A stretch of DNA of 64,000 nucleotides from Rhizobium chutanense (GTDB lineage: Bacteria; Pseudomonadota; Alphaproteobacteria; Rhizobiales; Rhizobiaceae): assembly GCF_002531935.1 (NCBI RefSeq), contig NZ_NWSV01000005.1, forward strand, positions 310,001 to 374,000, given 5' to 3'. Within the stretch, counting starts at the first letter, position 1; the number at the start of each line of letters is the position of its first letter. Position numbers and translations under genes: made by a program. The notes under the pieces are model-generated. The model saw nothing but the letters and a program-made list of their open reading frames with translations. It ran no database searches and was not told the origin of the DNA. Positions 7,463-17,071 of the stretch are shown here, in pieces.

Positions 7463-8590
7463 ATGGACGTCAAAGACATTCTCGCGAGGTTGATCGCTTT
7501 CCCCTCCGTCGTCGGCACTCCGAACGGGGCGATTGCCGAGTGGATCAGCGACTATTGCCGGAAGGCGGGAGCCGGGGTGACCGTCCATCCTGGCCCGGAA
7601 GGCGACCGCTACAATCTTTTTGCAACAGTCGGGCCGCGCGACGGGCGAGGCTACATTCTATCCGGGCACATGGATGTCGTGCCGGCCGGCGAGCGGGAGT
7701 GGAGTTCGGATCCCTTCGTCCTGCGTGCAGAAGGCGAGAGGCTTTACGGACGCGGCACCACCGATATGAAAGGCTTTCTCGCCTGCGCCCTGGCGGCATT
7801 GCCGACGCTTGCCGCCATGAAGCTGCGGCGGCCAATTCACCTCGCCTTGTCCTATGACGAGGAGGCAGGCTGCCGTGGCGTACCACATCTCATTGCCGAG
7901 CTGCCAAAGCTGTGCAATGCCCCGCTGGGGGCGATCGTCGGTGAGCCGAGCCGGATGCAGGCCGTGCGGGCGCATAAGGGCAAGGCAGCCGTGCGGCTCG
8001 AGGTGATCGGCCGATCGGGGCATTCCTCACGCCCCGATCTGGGGCTTAACGCCATTCACGCCATGGCCAATCTGATCACAGAGGTCGCGGAATACGGCAA
8101 GTCCCTGACATCAGGCTCGTTCCACCATGATTTCGTGCCTCCCTACTCATCATTGCAGGTTGGTGTCATTGCCGGCGGCCAGGCCGTCAACATCATTCCG
8201 GATCGCTGCACCTGCGATGTCGAACTCCGCGCTCTGCCTGATATCTCGCCGTTATCACTGCTCACGCCGGTAAGGGCCAGGCTCGCAGCTCTCAGAGAGC
8301 AGGGCTTCGAAGTCGGCTGGCAGGAGCTGAGCGCCTATCCCGGACTAGCGCTCGCCGAAAGCAGCGAACTCGCAACCCTGCTGAGGGATTTGACAGGGCA
8401 GGAGCCGCTTGCTGCCGTGAGCTACGGTACGGAGGCCGGTCTTTACCAGCAGGCCGGCATCGATTCCATCATTTGCGGTCCCGGGGATATCGGCCGCGCG
8501 CACCGGCCTGACGAATATATCGAGATTGGCGAACTCGCGGCATGCCGGACGATGATCGAGAAGCTCGGCACCCACCTTGCCGAAGGCTGA
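7463..8590 (+). CDS. argE: Acetylornithine deacetylase / ArgE-like M20 peptidase
   Basis: Cytoplasmic dinuclear-zinc deacylase of 375 residues, the length of ArgE. Metal and catalytic residues are visible in SGHMDVVPAG (His, Asp), YGRGTTDMKGF (bridging Asp), SYDEEAGCRG (catalytic Glu-Glu) and VGEPS; the dimerisation-domain His is in GRSGHSSRPDLG. ATG 7463 was chosen because MDVKDILARLIAFPSV matches family starts, and the other in-frame ATG at 7427 lies inside a palindromic repeat. It leads a unit with the GhrA-like reductase and the cupin (16 and 14 bp gaps). With no arginine biosynthesis genes nearby, a catabolic N-acyl amino acid substrate is as likely as acetylornithine. Confidence 0.85.
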   Translation: MDVKDILARLIAFPSVVGTPNGAIAEWISDYCRKAGAGVTVHPGPEGDRYNLFATVGPRDGRGYILSGHMDVVPAGEREWSSDPFVLRAEGERLYGRGTTDMKGFLACALAALPTLAAMKLRRPIHLALSYDEEAGCRGVPHLIAELPKLCNAPLGAIVGEPSRMQAVRAHKGKAAVRLEVIGRSGHSSRPDLGLNAIHAMANLITEVAEYGKSLTSGSFHHDFVPPYSSLQVGVIAGGQAVNIIPDRCTCDVELRALPDISPLSLLTPVRARLAALREQGFEVGWQELSAYPGLALAESSELATLLRDLTGQEPLAAVSYGTEAGLYQQAGIDSIICGPGDIGRAHRPDEYIEIGELAACRTMIEKLGTHLAEG

Positions 8591-8606
8591 AGGATAAGCG
8601 ATTTCC

Positions 8607-9530
8607 ATGGCGTTTCTCTTCAATTCCGATGCCACGCGCGGTGCAATTTTCCAGGAGATTTTTGCGCGCGAGCTTCCGGATCTGCCGTTCGTCGGGCAGG
8701 GCCAACCGGTGGATCCGGACAAGGTCCGTTATCTCCTGACCTGGACGGTCCCCGGCGACATCTCGCGCTACCGCAATCTCGAAGTGCTGTTTTCCATCGG
8801 CGCCGGCGTCGATCAATTCAAACAAGACAGCGTGCCGGAGCCTGTCGCAGTCGTCCGCATGGTCGAGGACGGCATTATCCGGATGATGCAGGAATACGTT
8901 ACTCTTGGCGTCCTGACGCTCCACCGGGAGATGCTCGCCTATCGGGAGCTGCAAAAACAGTCTGCCTGGCAGCCCCTCGCAGCACCGCAGGCCTCCCGGC
9001 GCAGAATAGGCTTCCTGGGTCTCGGCATCCTGGCGCAGGCGGCGATCGAGCGCCTGAAGCCGTTCCAATTTCCTCTTGCAGGATGGAGCCGGAGTAAAAA
9101 GCAAATTGACGGCGTCACCTGTCATCATGGCACGGATGGGCTTGCCGATTTTCTGGCAGAGACGGACATTCTGGTCTGCCTGCTGCCGCTCACCGATGAG
9201 ACGCGCGGCATTCTCAATGCCGGACTCTTCTCCCGGCTGCCGGCCGGCGCACGACTGCTGCATGTGGGTCGCGGCGGCCACCTCGACCAGGCGGCACTGA
9301 TCGAGGCGCTCGATCGCGGCCATCTCGCCGCGGCAATGCTCGATGTCACCGACCCCGAGCCGCTGCCGACAGACCATCCGCTCTGGCAGCATCCGAAAGT
9401 GGCGATCACACCGCACATCGCCTCCGTCACCCAGCCGGAAACGGCAGCACACGCGGTCGTTGACAATATCCGACGCCACCGCGCCGGCAAAAACCTGATC
9501 GGCCTGGTCGATCGGACACGCGGTTATTAA
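8607..9530 (+). CDS. ghrA: Glyoxylate/hydroxypyruvate reductase A-like D-2-hydroxyacid dehydrogenase
   Basis: Protein of 307 residues of the GhrA branch of D-isomer-specific 2-hydroxyacid dehydrogenases, which reduce glyoxylate or hydroxypyruvate with NAD(P)H. The nucleotide-binding fold is at about 130-260 ([20 protein letters not shown]), followed by the conserved [17 protein letters not shown] and [17 protein letters not shown] (active-site Arg). The catalytic His lies in [17 protein letters not shown]. The N-terminal [12 protein letters not shown] and IGAGVDQF are typical of GhrA rather than SerA. It lies between the ArgE-like and cupin genes in one unit, so it may remove a 2-oxo acid released by that pathway. 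Confidence 0.88.
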   Translation: MAFLFNSDATRGAIFQEIFARELPDLPFVGQGQPVDPDKVRYLLTWTVPGDISRYRNLEVLFSIGAGVDQFKQDSVPEPVAVVRMVEDGIIRMMQEYVTLGVLTLHREMLAYRELQKQSAWQPLAAPQASRRRIGFLGLGILAQAAIERLKPFQFPLAGWSRSKKQIDGVTCHHGTDGLADFLAETDILVCLLPLTDETRGILNAGLFSRLPAGARLLHVGRGGHLDQAALIEALDRGHLAAAMLDVTDPEPLPTDHPLWQHPKVAITPHIASVTQPETAAHAVVDNIRRHRAGKNLIGLVDRTRGY

Positions 9531-9544
9531 ACGAGGAAAATGAC

Positions 9545-9901
9545 ATGTCGCTTCTGTTGACCATCGATACCGAGCCGAATTTTACGCCAAAGCAGTCCCT
9601 GCCGGACCCGGACCGGCTGATTTCCGGCAATCCGGCCTACAAGACCTGGGCACAAGATGCCTCGAAAGGTGAGAAGGTGCTCACCGGCGTTTGGGAAGCG
9701 ACGCCCGGCGAAACCCATTCCATCAAGGGCACGGTCTACGAATTCTGCCACATCCTTTCCGGTGTCGTTGAAATCGATGAGAAAGGCGCGGGGACGAAGA
9801 CCTACCGCGCCGGCGACAGCTTCGTGATGAAGCCTGGTTTTGTCGGCGTCTGGCGTACCGTCGAAACCGTGCGCAAGATCTACGTCTGCGTTTACGACTG
9901 A
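9545..9901 (+). CDS. Cupin domain protein
   Basis: Single-domain cupin of 118 residues. The core has the two cupin motifs in reduced form: GTVYEFCHILSGVVEIDEKG (residues about 61-80, with Glu and His available as metal ligands) and YRAGDSFVMKPGFVGVW. It resembles the small DUF861-type cupins found in amino-acid and polyamine catabolic operons. It is the last gene of the argE-ghrA unit, 14 bp after ghrA, with GAGGAAAATGAC before the ATG. The ligand or reaction is not evident from sequence. Confidence 0.82.
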   Translation: MSLLLTIDTEPNFTPKQSLPDPDRLISGNPAYKTWAQDASKGEKVLTGVWEATPGETHSIKGTVYEFCHILSGVVEIDEKGAGTKTYRAGDSFVMKPGFVGVWRTVETVRKIYVCVYD

Positions 9902-10101
9902 GCCATCGCCGACGAGGCGCGCCGAATGACGGGGCTAATCTGTGGCTTCCGGGGTGGGGCGCATAAACAGAATATGCTGTGGTTTGCCGCCCCGAACACA
10001 GGCAATTGTTGCGAAACGAGGCCGCCTGCGCCGCACTCCTCCAACGCCGGCGGGCATATACTTTATGCATTCGGATCAGACGAGCATAAGGACATGCGCC
10101 A

Positions 10102-11379
10102 ATGAAATTTGCGTCCTACTGGCATGATACCTCGATCCCATTCACCGGCGGCATCGTCGAGCCCGTCTCGGGAGATTTCGAGGTTGCGGTGATCGGCGCC
10201 GGCTTCACCGGGCTCAATGCCGCGCGTACACTCGCGCAATCCGGTGTGAAGGTCGCTCTGCTGGAAGCCGAGCACGTTGGGTACGGCGCGTCGGGACGCA
10301 ATGGCGGGCACCTTAACAGCGGTCATTTCGCAAGCTTCGGCGCCGCCCGGCAGCATCTCGGGGACGATCGGGCGCGCCGCTTGTGGCGCGCCTATGACGA
10401 TTCCATCGACATGATCGAACGGATCATCGAGGAGGAAAAGATCGCCTGCGACTTCCGCAGGGGCGGCAAGCTCAAGCTTGCCTCGAAGCCCTCGCATGTC
10501 GGCAAGCTGCAGGCGATGTCCGAGGAAATCCGTCGCGAGGTCGACCCGTCGGCCGAGTGGCTCACGCGCGAAGACCTCCGCAAGGAGGTGATATCGGATG
10601 CCTTCCACGGCGGGATTCTCTATCCGAAATCCGCCATGATGCACATGGGACGCTACGCCAACGGCATGGCCGAGGCGGCCCGCCGCCATGGCGCGGCGAT
10701 CTGGGAGCGGAACCCGGTCACCGCCCGCGAGCCCTTGCCGAACGGATGGCGGCTCACCACACCGACCGGCTCGCTCACCGCTCGCCAGGTCATTCTGGCA
10801 ACCGACGCCTATACGCCAAGTCCCTTTAACTATTTCCGCCGAAGGCTCGTGCCGATCGCTTCCTTCATCATTGCGACACGCCCGCTCACCCCGCAGGAGG
10901 CCGCCGCGACGATTCCGGGCCACCGCAACTTCACCAACTCCCTCAACATCTCCAACTATTTCCGCCTCACGCCCGACAACCGCATGCTGTTCGGGGGGAG
11001 GGCGCGATTTTCGGCCGTGTCCAACCAGAAAACCGACGTCAGCTCCGGCCAGCTTCTGCGCCGGCAGATGGTCGGCATGTTTCCGCAGCTTGCCGACGTC
11101 GAGATCGACTATTGCTGGGGCGGCCTCGTCGGTTGCACGCAAGACCGTTATCCCCGCGCGGGCAATGCCGAGGGTGTCATTTACAGCATGGGCTATTCCG
11201 GCCACGGCGCCCAGCTGTCGACCTTCATGGGCAGCGCGCTGGCCGATATGGCGATGGGGCGCAAGGACGCCAATCCGCTCGAGGGCTTCGCATGGCCCGC
11301 CGTTCCCATGCATACCGGAAACCCGTGGTTCCTGCCCGTCGTCGGCGCCTATTACCGCATGAAGGACCTTGTCGGATGA
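10102..11379 (+). CDS. FAD-dependent amine/amino-acid oxidoreductase, PuuB-like (DAO family)
   Basis: Protein of 425 residues. The N-terminal FAD-binding dinucleotide fold VIGAGFTGLNAARTLAQ is at residues 31-47, followed by LEAEHVGYGASGRNGGHLN, the hallmark of the gamma-glutamylputrescine oxidase/glycine oxidase-like DAO family. The C-terminus has the FAD-closing GYSGHGAQLSTFMG. The opening SYWHDTSIPF is typical of PuuB-like enzymes. The stop overlaps the start of the next aldehyde dehydrogenase gene (ATGATGG), so the aldehyde formed by the oxidase could pass straight to it. Role inferred: oxidation of a polyamine derivative or similar amine. AAGGA lies 9 nt before the start. Confidence 0.87.
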   Translation: MKFASYWHDTSIPFTGGIVEPVSGDFEVAVIGAGFTGLNAARTLAQSGVKVALLEAEHVGYGASGRNGGHLNSGHFASFGAARQHLGDDRARRLWRAYDDSIDMIERIIEEEKIACDFRRGGKLKLASKPSHVGKLQAMSEEIRREVDPSAEWLTREDLRKEVISDAFHGGILYPKSAMMHMGRYANGMAEAARRHGAAIWERNPVTAREPLPNGWRLTTPTGSLTARQVILATDAYTPSPFNYFRRRLVPIASFIIATRPLTPQEAAATIPGHRNFTNSLNISNYFRLTPDNRMLFGGRARFSAVSNQKTDVSSGQLLRRQMVGMFPQLADVEIDYCWGGLVGCTQDRYPRAGNAEGVIYSMGYSGHGAQLSTFMGSALADMAMGRKDANPLEGFAWPAVPMHTGNPWFLPVVGAYYRMKDLVG

Positions 11380-12830
11380 TGGCGCCTCTCGAACACCTGT
11401 CCCGCAGCGGCCGTCTCGAAAAATTCTTCATCGACGGTCAATGGCTCGAAGCGAGCGGCAGCGCCAAGGGCGTGGTGGTCAACCCTGCCACGGAAGAGGT
11501 GGTGACCCACTTTGCGCTCGGAAACGGCTGGGATGTCGACGCTGCGGTTTCCGCGGCCCGGCGGGCCTTCGCCGCCTGGAGCCGGACCAAGTCGGACTAT
11601 CGCATCGAGTTGCTTGATCGCCTGCAGGCGCTGCTCGAAGCGCGCAGCGAACTCTTCGCACAATGCCTGAGCCTCGAAATGGGCGCGGCGATCGGATATG
11701 CGCGCAGCGCGCAGGTGCCGATGGCGATCGCCCATGTCAAGGCTGCTCGCGATGTCCTGGAAGCCTTTCCCTTCGTCAAGCAGCGCGGCCACACCGCCAT
11801 CGCCCACGAACCGATCGGCGTCTGCGCGCTGATCACGCCATGGAACTGGCCGCTCTACCAGATCACCGCCAAGGTTTCGCCGGCGCTCGCCGCAGGCTGC
11901 ACGGTCGTGCTGAAACCCAGCGAGCTTTCTCCCCTCGACGCGCTGCTGTTTGCAGAGGCGATCGAGGAAGCCGGTTTCCCTGCCGGCGTCTTCAACCTCG
12001 TTAATGGCGACGGCCCGTCCGTCGGTTCGGTTCTCGCGTCCCATCCGGACGTCGACATGATTTCGATTACCGGCTCTACCCGTGCGGGTATCGCGGTGGC
12101 CCAGGCAGCTGCACCGACCGTCAAGCGCGTCGCCCAGGAGCTTGGCGGCAAGTCGCCGAACGTGATCCTGCCGGACGCCGATCTCGACCGCGCCGTCTCC
12201 ATGGGCATAGCCGCAGCCTTCCGCAATCTCGGCCAATCATGCAGCGCGCCGACGCGTATGATCGTGCCGCGGGCGCGGCTGCCCGAGATCGAAACCCTCG
12301 CCAGGCAGGCCGCAGAGGAGATCGTCATCGGCGATCCCCTCGCAAAAGCCACCACGCACGGCGCGATCGCCAACCGCGCCCAGTTCGATCGGATCCAGAC
12401 CATGATCGGCGTCGGCATTGCCGAAGGCGCGACACTCGTCACCGGCGGAGAGGGTCGCCCAGCCGGTCTGAATGCCGGGTTCTACGTTAAACCGACGATT
12501 TTCTCGGACGTGCATACCAACATGCGCATCGCCCAGGAGGAGATCTTCGGCCCGGTTCTCTGCCTCATTCCCTACGATACGGTGGAAGAAGCCATCACCA
12601 TCGCCAACCACACCGTCTACGGCCTCGGCGCGCATGTGCAGGGCGGGAATATCGACGCCGTCAGGGACGTCGCGTCCCGGATCCGCTGCGGTCAGGTGCA
12701 TCTCAACTATCCGGCCTGGGATCCGCACGCGCCTTTCGGCGGCTTCAAGCAATCTGGCAATGGGCGCGAGTACGGTATCGAGGGCATGCTGGAATATCTC
12801 GAGGTCAAATCCATCCTCGGCTACTTCTAG
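11376..12830 (+). CDS. NAD(P)-dependent aldehyde dehydrogenase
   Basis: Protein of 484 residues, standard length for the ALDH superfamily. Catalytic Cys289 is in NLGQSCSAPTR, the general base Glu in QELGGKSPNV, the oxyanion Asn in ITPWNWPLYQI, and the NAD-binding ITGSTRAGIAVAQAA and EEIFGPVLCLIPYD motifs are present. The start was set at 11376, where ATGATG overlaps the oxidase stop; a long in-frame extension upstream lies inside the oxidase gene and is not homologous. It probably oxidises the aldehyde produced by the PuuB-like oxidase. Confidence 0.92.
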   Translation: MMAPLEHLSRSGRLEKFFIDGQWLEASGSAKGVVVNPATEEVVTHFALGNGWDVDAAVSAARRAFAAWSRTKSDYRIELLDRLQALLEARSELFAQCLSLEMGAAIGYARSAQVPMAIAHVKAARDVLEAFPFVKQRGHTAIAHEPIGVCALITPWNWPLYQITAKVSPALAAGCTVVLKPSELSPLDALLFAEAIEEAGFPAGVFNLVNGDGPSVGSVLASHPDVDMISITGSTRAGIAVAQAAAPTVKRVAQELGGKSPNVILPDADLDRAVSMGIAAAFRNLGQSCSAPTRMIVPRARLPEIETLARQAAEEIVIGDPLAKATTHGAIANRAQFDRIQTMIGVGIAEGATLVTGGEGRPAGLNAGFYVKPTIFSDVHTNMRIAQEEIFGPVLCLIPYDTVEEAITIANHTVYGLGAHVQGGNIDAVRDVASRIRCGQVHLNYPAWDPHAPFGGFKQSGNGREYGIEGMLEYLEVKSILGYF

Positions 12831-13058
12831 AACATCCTGTCGCGGACGTCTGGTCGTGCTTGACCTCTGCCGCGCCGAGATGACTGTCACATCGCTCAAA
12901 ACGTTATTTTCCACCGCGGCGCCCCCCACAGTCGAAGCATGCTGCTTGTCCTATTTCGGTAGGTTGGCTCAGGAACGCGCATCGATGACGGCGCAAGACC
13001 GAATTCATCCATCACAATGGCTTTTGCGGCGGCAGCCCATGATCAGAGAGGAAACCAA

Positions 13059-14516
13059 ATGCTCGAGTTGAAAGACAAAGACCTTTTCCAACAGGCCGGC
13101 CTGATCGACGGAATCTGGTCGCGCGCAACTTCGGGCCAGACGGTGAGCGTCGCCAATCCCGCGACCCAGGAGAAGCTCGGCACTGTTCCGGATATGGGAA
13201 CCGCCGAGACCCGCGCGGCAATCGACGCAGCCGCGGCGGCTTTCGGCCCGTGGAAGAAGAGGACGCATGCCGAGCGCGCCGTTCTGCTCGAGCGCTGGTA
13301 TGCGCTGATGATCGAGAACCTCGAGGATCTTGCGCTGCTCATCACGCTTGAACAAGGCAAGCCGCTCGATGAATCGCGCGTCGAGGTCCGCTACGGTGCT
13401 TCCTTCGTCAAATGGTTTGCCGAAGAGGCCCGCCGCATCGGCGGCCATACCATTCCCTCGCCGACGCCAGATCGCCGCATCGTCGTGCTCAAGGAGGCGG
13501 TCGGCGTCTGCGCCATCGTCACCCCGTGGAATTTCCCGATCGCCATGATCACCCGGAAAGTGGCGCCCGCCTTGGCGGCCGGCTGTACGGTTGTCATCAA
13601 GCCTTCGGAGTTCACGCCTTACTCGGCGCTCGCCATGGGTGTGCTTGCCGAGCGCGCCGGCATCCCGGCAGGCGTGATCAACATCGTCACCGGCATGCCG
13701 GCGGAGATCGGCAACGAGTTCATGGCAAACCCGACGGTTCGCAAGATCTCCTTCACCGGCTCGACCCGGATCGGCTCGCTGCTGATGCGCGGCGCCGCCG
13801 ACAGCGTGAAGCGGCTCTCCCTCGAACTGGGCGGCAATGCGCCGTTCATCGTCTTTGACGATGCCGATCTCGATCTCGCGGTCGAAGGCGCAATCCTGGC
13901 CAAGTTCCGCAACGGCGGCCAGACCTGCGTCTGCGCCAACCGCATCCTGGTGCAGGCCGGGGTGTATGATGCCTTTGCCGAGAAGCTCGGCGCCCGCGTC
14001 AACGCCATGAAGGTCGGTCCGGGAACCGAACCCGGCAATGTCATCGGCCCGATGATCAACACTGCCGCCATCGAGAAGATCACCCGCCATGTCGACGACG
14101 CCCTGGCCAAGGGCGCCAAGATTTCCGCCCGGAACAACTCGGTGGCGGAAGGCTCGCAATATGCCGCGCCGATGGTGCTGACGGAGGCGACGACCGAGAT
14201 GCTGCTCGCCAGCGAAGAAACCTTTGGCCCCGTCGCCCCGCTCTTCCGCTTCGAGACGGAAGAAGAGGCGATTACAATCGCCAACGGCACCCCCTTCGGC
14301 CTGGCTGCCTATTTCTACACCGAAAACCTGAAGCGCTCCTGGCGCGTCGGCGAAGCCCTCGAATTCGGCATGATCGGGCTCAACACCGGCGCGATCTCCA
14401 CCGAAGTCGCCCCCTTCGGCGGCGTCAAGCAGTCCGGCCTCGGCCGGGAGGGAGCGCAGGCCGGCATCGAGGAATATCTCGAAATGAAGAGCTTCCACAT
14501 CGGCGGGCTGAGCTGA
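13059..14516 (+). CDS. gabD: NAD(P)-dependent succinate-semialdehyde dehydrogenase
   Basis: Protein of 485 residues closely following GabD: succinate semialdehyde to succinate, feeding the TCA cycle. The catalytic Cys290 is in GGQTCVCANR, where the nearby Cys292 forms the redox-switch-like pair known from this family. The base Glu is in LELGGNAPFIVFDDADLD. ITPWNFP-type oxyanion residues appear as VTPWNFPIAMITRK. ATG 13059 follows GAGAGGAAACCAA, a good ribosome binding site. It lies 228 bp after the other aldehyde dehydrogenase and could have its own promoter. With the aminotransferase at 33322 it would complete a GABA/putrescine route. Confidence 0.93.
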   Translation: MLELKDKDLFQQAGLIDGIWSRATSGQTVSVANPATQEKLGTVPDMGTAETRAAIDAAAAAFGPWKKRTHAERAVLLERWYALMIENLEDLALLITLEQGKPLDESRVEVRYGASFVKWFAEEARRIGGHTIPSPTPDRRIVVLKEAVGVCAIVTPWNFPIAMITRKVAPALAAGCTVVIKPSEFTPYSALAMGVLAERAGIPAGVINIVTGMPAEIGNEFMANPTVRKISFTGSTRIGSLLMRGAADSVKRLSLELGGNAPFIVFDDADLDLAVEGAILAKFRNGGQTCVCANRILVQAGVYDAFAEKLGARVNAMKVGPGTEPGNVIGPMINTAAIEKITRHVDDALAKGAKISARNNSVAEGSQYAAPMVLTEATTEMLLASEETFGPVAPLFRFETEEEAITIANGTPFGLAAYFYTENLKRSWRVGEALEFGMIGLNTGAISTEVAPFGGVKQSGLGREGAQAGIEEYLEMKSFHIGGLS

Positions 14517-14544
14517 ATCTGAAGCGATGAGAACCAGCAAAGTG

Positions 14545-14564
14545 GTGGCGCACGCGTGCGCCAC
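14545..14564. terminator. 20-bp perfect palindrome after gabD, possible terminator
   Basis: GTGGCGCACG followed immediately by its reverse complement CGTGCGCCAC, 28 bp after the gabD stop. As RNA it would fold into an 8-bp GC-rich stem with a CGCG loop. No clear U-run follows, so it may be a terminator, a stability element or a remnant linked to the adjacent transposase fragment. Confidence 0.4.
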
Positions 14565-14669
14565 ATCTTACGTCACCGCCATCGCGACACGCATCTTGGC
14601 AATCTTCGGCTTCGGTCGATCCGGCTGCAGGCCGGCCCCTCGAGCTTTACATCTCTGGAGAGTTCGCGC

Positions 14670-14840
14670 GATCGGAGATCGCTTAGGCACATCGATTGCC
14701 ACCAGCGGCGGATGGCGTTGACCGCGAAGCTGGCCTTGTCGTAGTCGATGCTGACACTGACCCAGCCGGCATTGTCGGCGATGTCATAGACCCCGTAAGG
14801 AAGCTTCCCGATATTGCGACGATCCTTGGGGTTCCCATGT
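14670..14840 (-). pseudogene. ISAzo13-type transposase fragment (central part)
   Basis: About 50 codons on the minus strand read PYGVYDIADNAGWVSVS, IDYDKASFAVNAIRRWW and QSM, a segment strongly conserved in the catalytic core of ISAzo13-family transposases (usually GVYDIAxNxGWVSVGIDHDTAxFAVxAIRxWW). Neither the N-terminal part nor the following conserved residues are present here. The preceding frame is non-homologous, so this is a decayed fragment, not a gene. The N-terminal part of a transposase of the same family is at 30890-31334 in the same orientation. It lies directly beyond the end of the PanE-like gene. Confidence 0.72.
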
Positions 14841-14876
14841 TCTTCCTTTCGGTCGGTTTGCAGGACTGCGGGCAGG

Positions 14877-15872
14877 CTATAGCGCAGCCCCGTCGGTAAC
14901 GACTGGGTAAATTTCGCCGATATCCCTCGTGCCCGGTTGACGGCCTTCGATCGCAAGCCTCGCCGCGGCCTGTTGAAAGGCGGTGTTGAGAGGTGCTGCG
15001 ACACCGTGAATTCGTCCGAGCCTGACGATTTCGCCGTTCAGGTAGTCGACCTCGCTTGAGGTGCCGCGGGTGAAACTTTGCCAGGTCGATTGCTGGCCGG
15101 GCTTTATGCCGCTCTCTGGTGCGACACGCCAGGATGAGATGTCGATTTTCCACTCCGAGGGGGTCGCCGGATCGTAGCCGGCAGCAATGAGAACGGCGCG
15201 CGCCTCTTGCGCCAGGCCGGCTGCGGCCTTTGAGCGGAGTTCGGAAGGGCCTGCGAACAGCTCGACCGCATTGGTGACGTTATGCTCCAGCTTGGCCGCC
15301 TTCCATCGCTGGATGTCGGGGCGCGCCTCAGTGAGATAGCCCGCCTTTGCAAGATCGGCGACGATCGACAAAGCCGTGTCATCGAGCCCTTCGGGGTAGC
15401 GCCCAAGGGCGACGATGCCGACATTCGGCTCGCCTCCGACGACCACCTCGCCGGTGACGGTGTAACGCGCCGGAATGCGGATACTCGCCGCATAAACACG
15501 ATCGAAGCGCCGCAGCGCGATGCCTTCCGCGGCCAGCCCGTTTTGCAACGTCACGAGGGGCAGTTCCGATGCAAAGCCTGCACCCTCGATCTGCCGCCAG
15601 GCCCAAAATTCCGTGGCCGACTCGACATCCTGTGCCTTGACCGCAAGGACCAGAATATCACCCGGACGAAGCGCCGGTGGCGAAGCCGTATCGGCGGTGT
15701 TGAGCCGGAGCACACGATGTCCGCCCGGCCGGCGATACGAGAGACCGTGAGCGGCGATATGGACAATCTGGGCGCCGCGCCCAACGAGCACGTAGGGGAT
15801 GCCATGCGTCTCGAATTCGGCGGCGAGGCTCGCACCGACCGCGCCGGCGCCGATGATGATGTAGCGTTTCAT
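14877..15872 (-). CDS. Ketopantoate reductase (PanE/ApbA) family protein
   Basis: Protein of 331 residues with an N-terminal NADP-binding fold (KRYIIIGAGAVGASLAAEFE, residues 2-20) and the PanE-like LVLAVKAQDVESA and LVTLQNGL segments. The catalytic Lys equivalent may be in RWKAAKLEHNVTNAVEL, followed by the helical C-terminal domain TSSEVDYLNGEIVRLG. ATG 15872 starts the fold; the upstream in-frame extension lies inside the previous gene. It follows the acyl-CoA-dehydrogenase-like monooxygenase by 2 bp, so it is probably not pantothenate biosynthetic but reduces a 2-oxo acid or similar product in the organosulfur unit. It ends right at the transposase remnant. Confidence 0.85.
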   Translation of the reverse strand: MKRYIIIGAGAVGASLAAEFETHGIPYVLVGRGAQIVHIAAHGLSYRRPGGHRVLRLNTADTASPPALRPGDILVLAVKAQDVESATEFWAWRQIEGAGFASELPLVTLQNGLAAEGIALRRFDRVYAASIRIPARYTVTGEVVVGGEPNVGIVALGRYPEGLDDTALSIVADLAKAGYLTEARPDIQRWKAAKLEHNVTNAVELFAGPSELRSKAAAGLAQEARAVLIAAGYDPATPSEWKIDISSWRVAPESGIKPGQQSTWQSFTRGTSSEVDYLNGEIVRLGRIHGVAAPLNTAFQQAAARLAIEGRQPGTRDIGEIYPVVTDGAAL

Positions 15873-15874
15873 AA

Positions 15875-17071
15875 TCAGGCCGTCTTCAATACAGTGAGAT
15901 TGACCGGAGGCGCCAATGACGCGTCCGTTTCGCTCTTCCAACGTTCGAAGGCGGCGCGCCCGAGAATGGCAACGGACGTGTCCTCCTGCGGGGCATGGAC
16001 GAGCACCGACTGAATGTCCCGGAAATGGCGTTCCAGCCCCAATTCGTTCCCGAGGCCGGGATTGCCGATGCCGCGCACGGCGATCTGCACAGCGTCGCGC
16101 AACTGCCGGCCGGCAAGCAGCCGGGCCCGGATGTGCTTTTCTGCCTCGGCTTGCTTGTCCTGCAGGGCATCGAAAATGATCTGCCGGGCGCCGGAGACGA
16201 GAAGATCGATTTCGCCGGAGAGCGTCACGAAGCGTTCGGTGCGGGCGATCGGATGGCCAAGGTTGGTCGGAATACGCTCATGAGCGAAGCGGATGAACGC
16301 CTCCTGTGCCGCTTCGGCCACCCCGAGATAGAGCGCGGTCAGCGCCAGTGTGATTGCCGCGTGGGCGCGATTATCCTGCTGTGCGATTGACGGATCGACG
16401 AGATCGATAACATTTTCGAGCGGGATTTCGACATCGGTATATTCGACATCGTGGGAGCCGGATGCACGCATGCCAAGGCTGTTCCAGTTCTCGATAACGC
16501 GTATGCCCGGAAGCTTGTTCGGAACGACGAATGTTGCGACCCGGGTAGGTGTTTCATCGGTGTGGGCCCAGACCAGGAAATGGGTTAGACCGTGCGCGCC
16601 GGTGACGAAGCGCTTGCGGCCTGTGATTGACCAGCCGGATGCGGTGCGACGGGCAACCGTCGCCGGCAGGCCGCCACGCGCGGGCGAGCCGAGTTCCGGT
16701 TCGACACGCGCGGCATTGAGCAGCAGCGGATGCTGCTTGGCCTCAGCAAGCAGGCGCTTGTAGAGGTCCTCGGGCCAATGGCTTTTGGTTGCCTGGCCGA
16801 GGTGGTTGAAGATCGTCATGGCGCTGATCAGCGCGACCGATGGGTCACCGCGGCCGAGGGCCGCAAGGATCGTTGCGGCCTCGTGGAGTGTTGCGCCGGC
16901 GCCGCCATATCTCGCCGCGACTGTGCTTTCGAGCAGGCCGCTTTGATGAACCACCCGGATCCCCGTCCAGGGAAAATCCCCGGTCCGGTCCGCCTCGGGA
17001 GCTGCATCCGCAAGAGCACGCGTCGTCGCGCTCAGCAGACTTGGATCGAAAGCTGTCTCTCGCGCGGTCAT
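15875..17071 (-). CDS. Acyl-CoA dehydrogenase-like flavin monooxygenase (DszC/SfnC type)
   Basis: Protein of 398 residues with the acyl-CoA dehydrogenase fold: N-terminal helices, a middle domain with GWSITGRKRFVTGAHGLTHFLVWA, NWNSLGMRASGSHDVEYTDVEIP, and a C-terminal four-helix bundle with QDNRAHAAITLALTALYLGVAEAA. The catalytic Glu of true acyl-CoA dehydrogenases is not evident and the company of SsuD-like enzymes is typical of FMNH2-dependent DszC/SfnC monooxygenases, which oxidise sulfides or sulfones. The stop-start junction TGATG couples it to the upstream SsuD-like gene. Substrate inferred to be an organosulfur compound. Confidence 0.83.
   Translation of the reverse strand: MTARETAFDPSLLSATTRALADAAPEADRTGDFPWTGIRVVHQSGLLESTVAARYGGAGATLHEAATILAALGRGDPSVALISAMTIFNHLGQATKSHWPEDLYKRLLAEAKQHPLLLNAARVEPELGSPARGGLPATVARRTASGWSITGRKRFVTGAHGLTHFLVWAHTDETPTRVATFVVPNKLPGIRVIENWNSLGMRASGSHDVEYTDVEIPLENVIDLVDPSIAQQDNRAHAAITLALTALYLGVAEAAQEAFIRFAHERIPTNLGHPIARTERFVTLSGEIDLLVSGARQIIFDALQDKQAEAEKHIRARLLAGRQLRDAVQIAVRGIGNPGLGNELGLERHFRDIQSVLVHAPQEDTSVAILGRAAFERWKSETDASLAPPVNLTVLKTA

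Noticed and set aside
13005-14564. 519-codon open frame antisense to gabD
   Set aside because: It mirrors the gabD codon pattern in GC-rich DNA, has no family resemblance, and gabD is unmistakable. Similar long shadows occur opposite the BMP, amidohydrolase, PuuB-like and nirV genes.
14877-15872. Pantothenate biosynthesis gene panE
   Set aside because: It is coupled to flavin monooxygenase genes without panB or panC, so only family membership is claimed.
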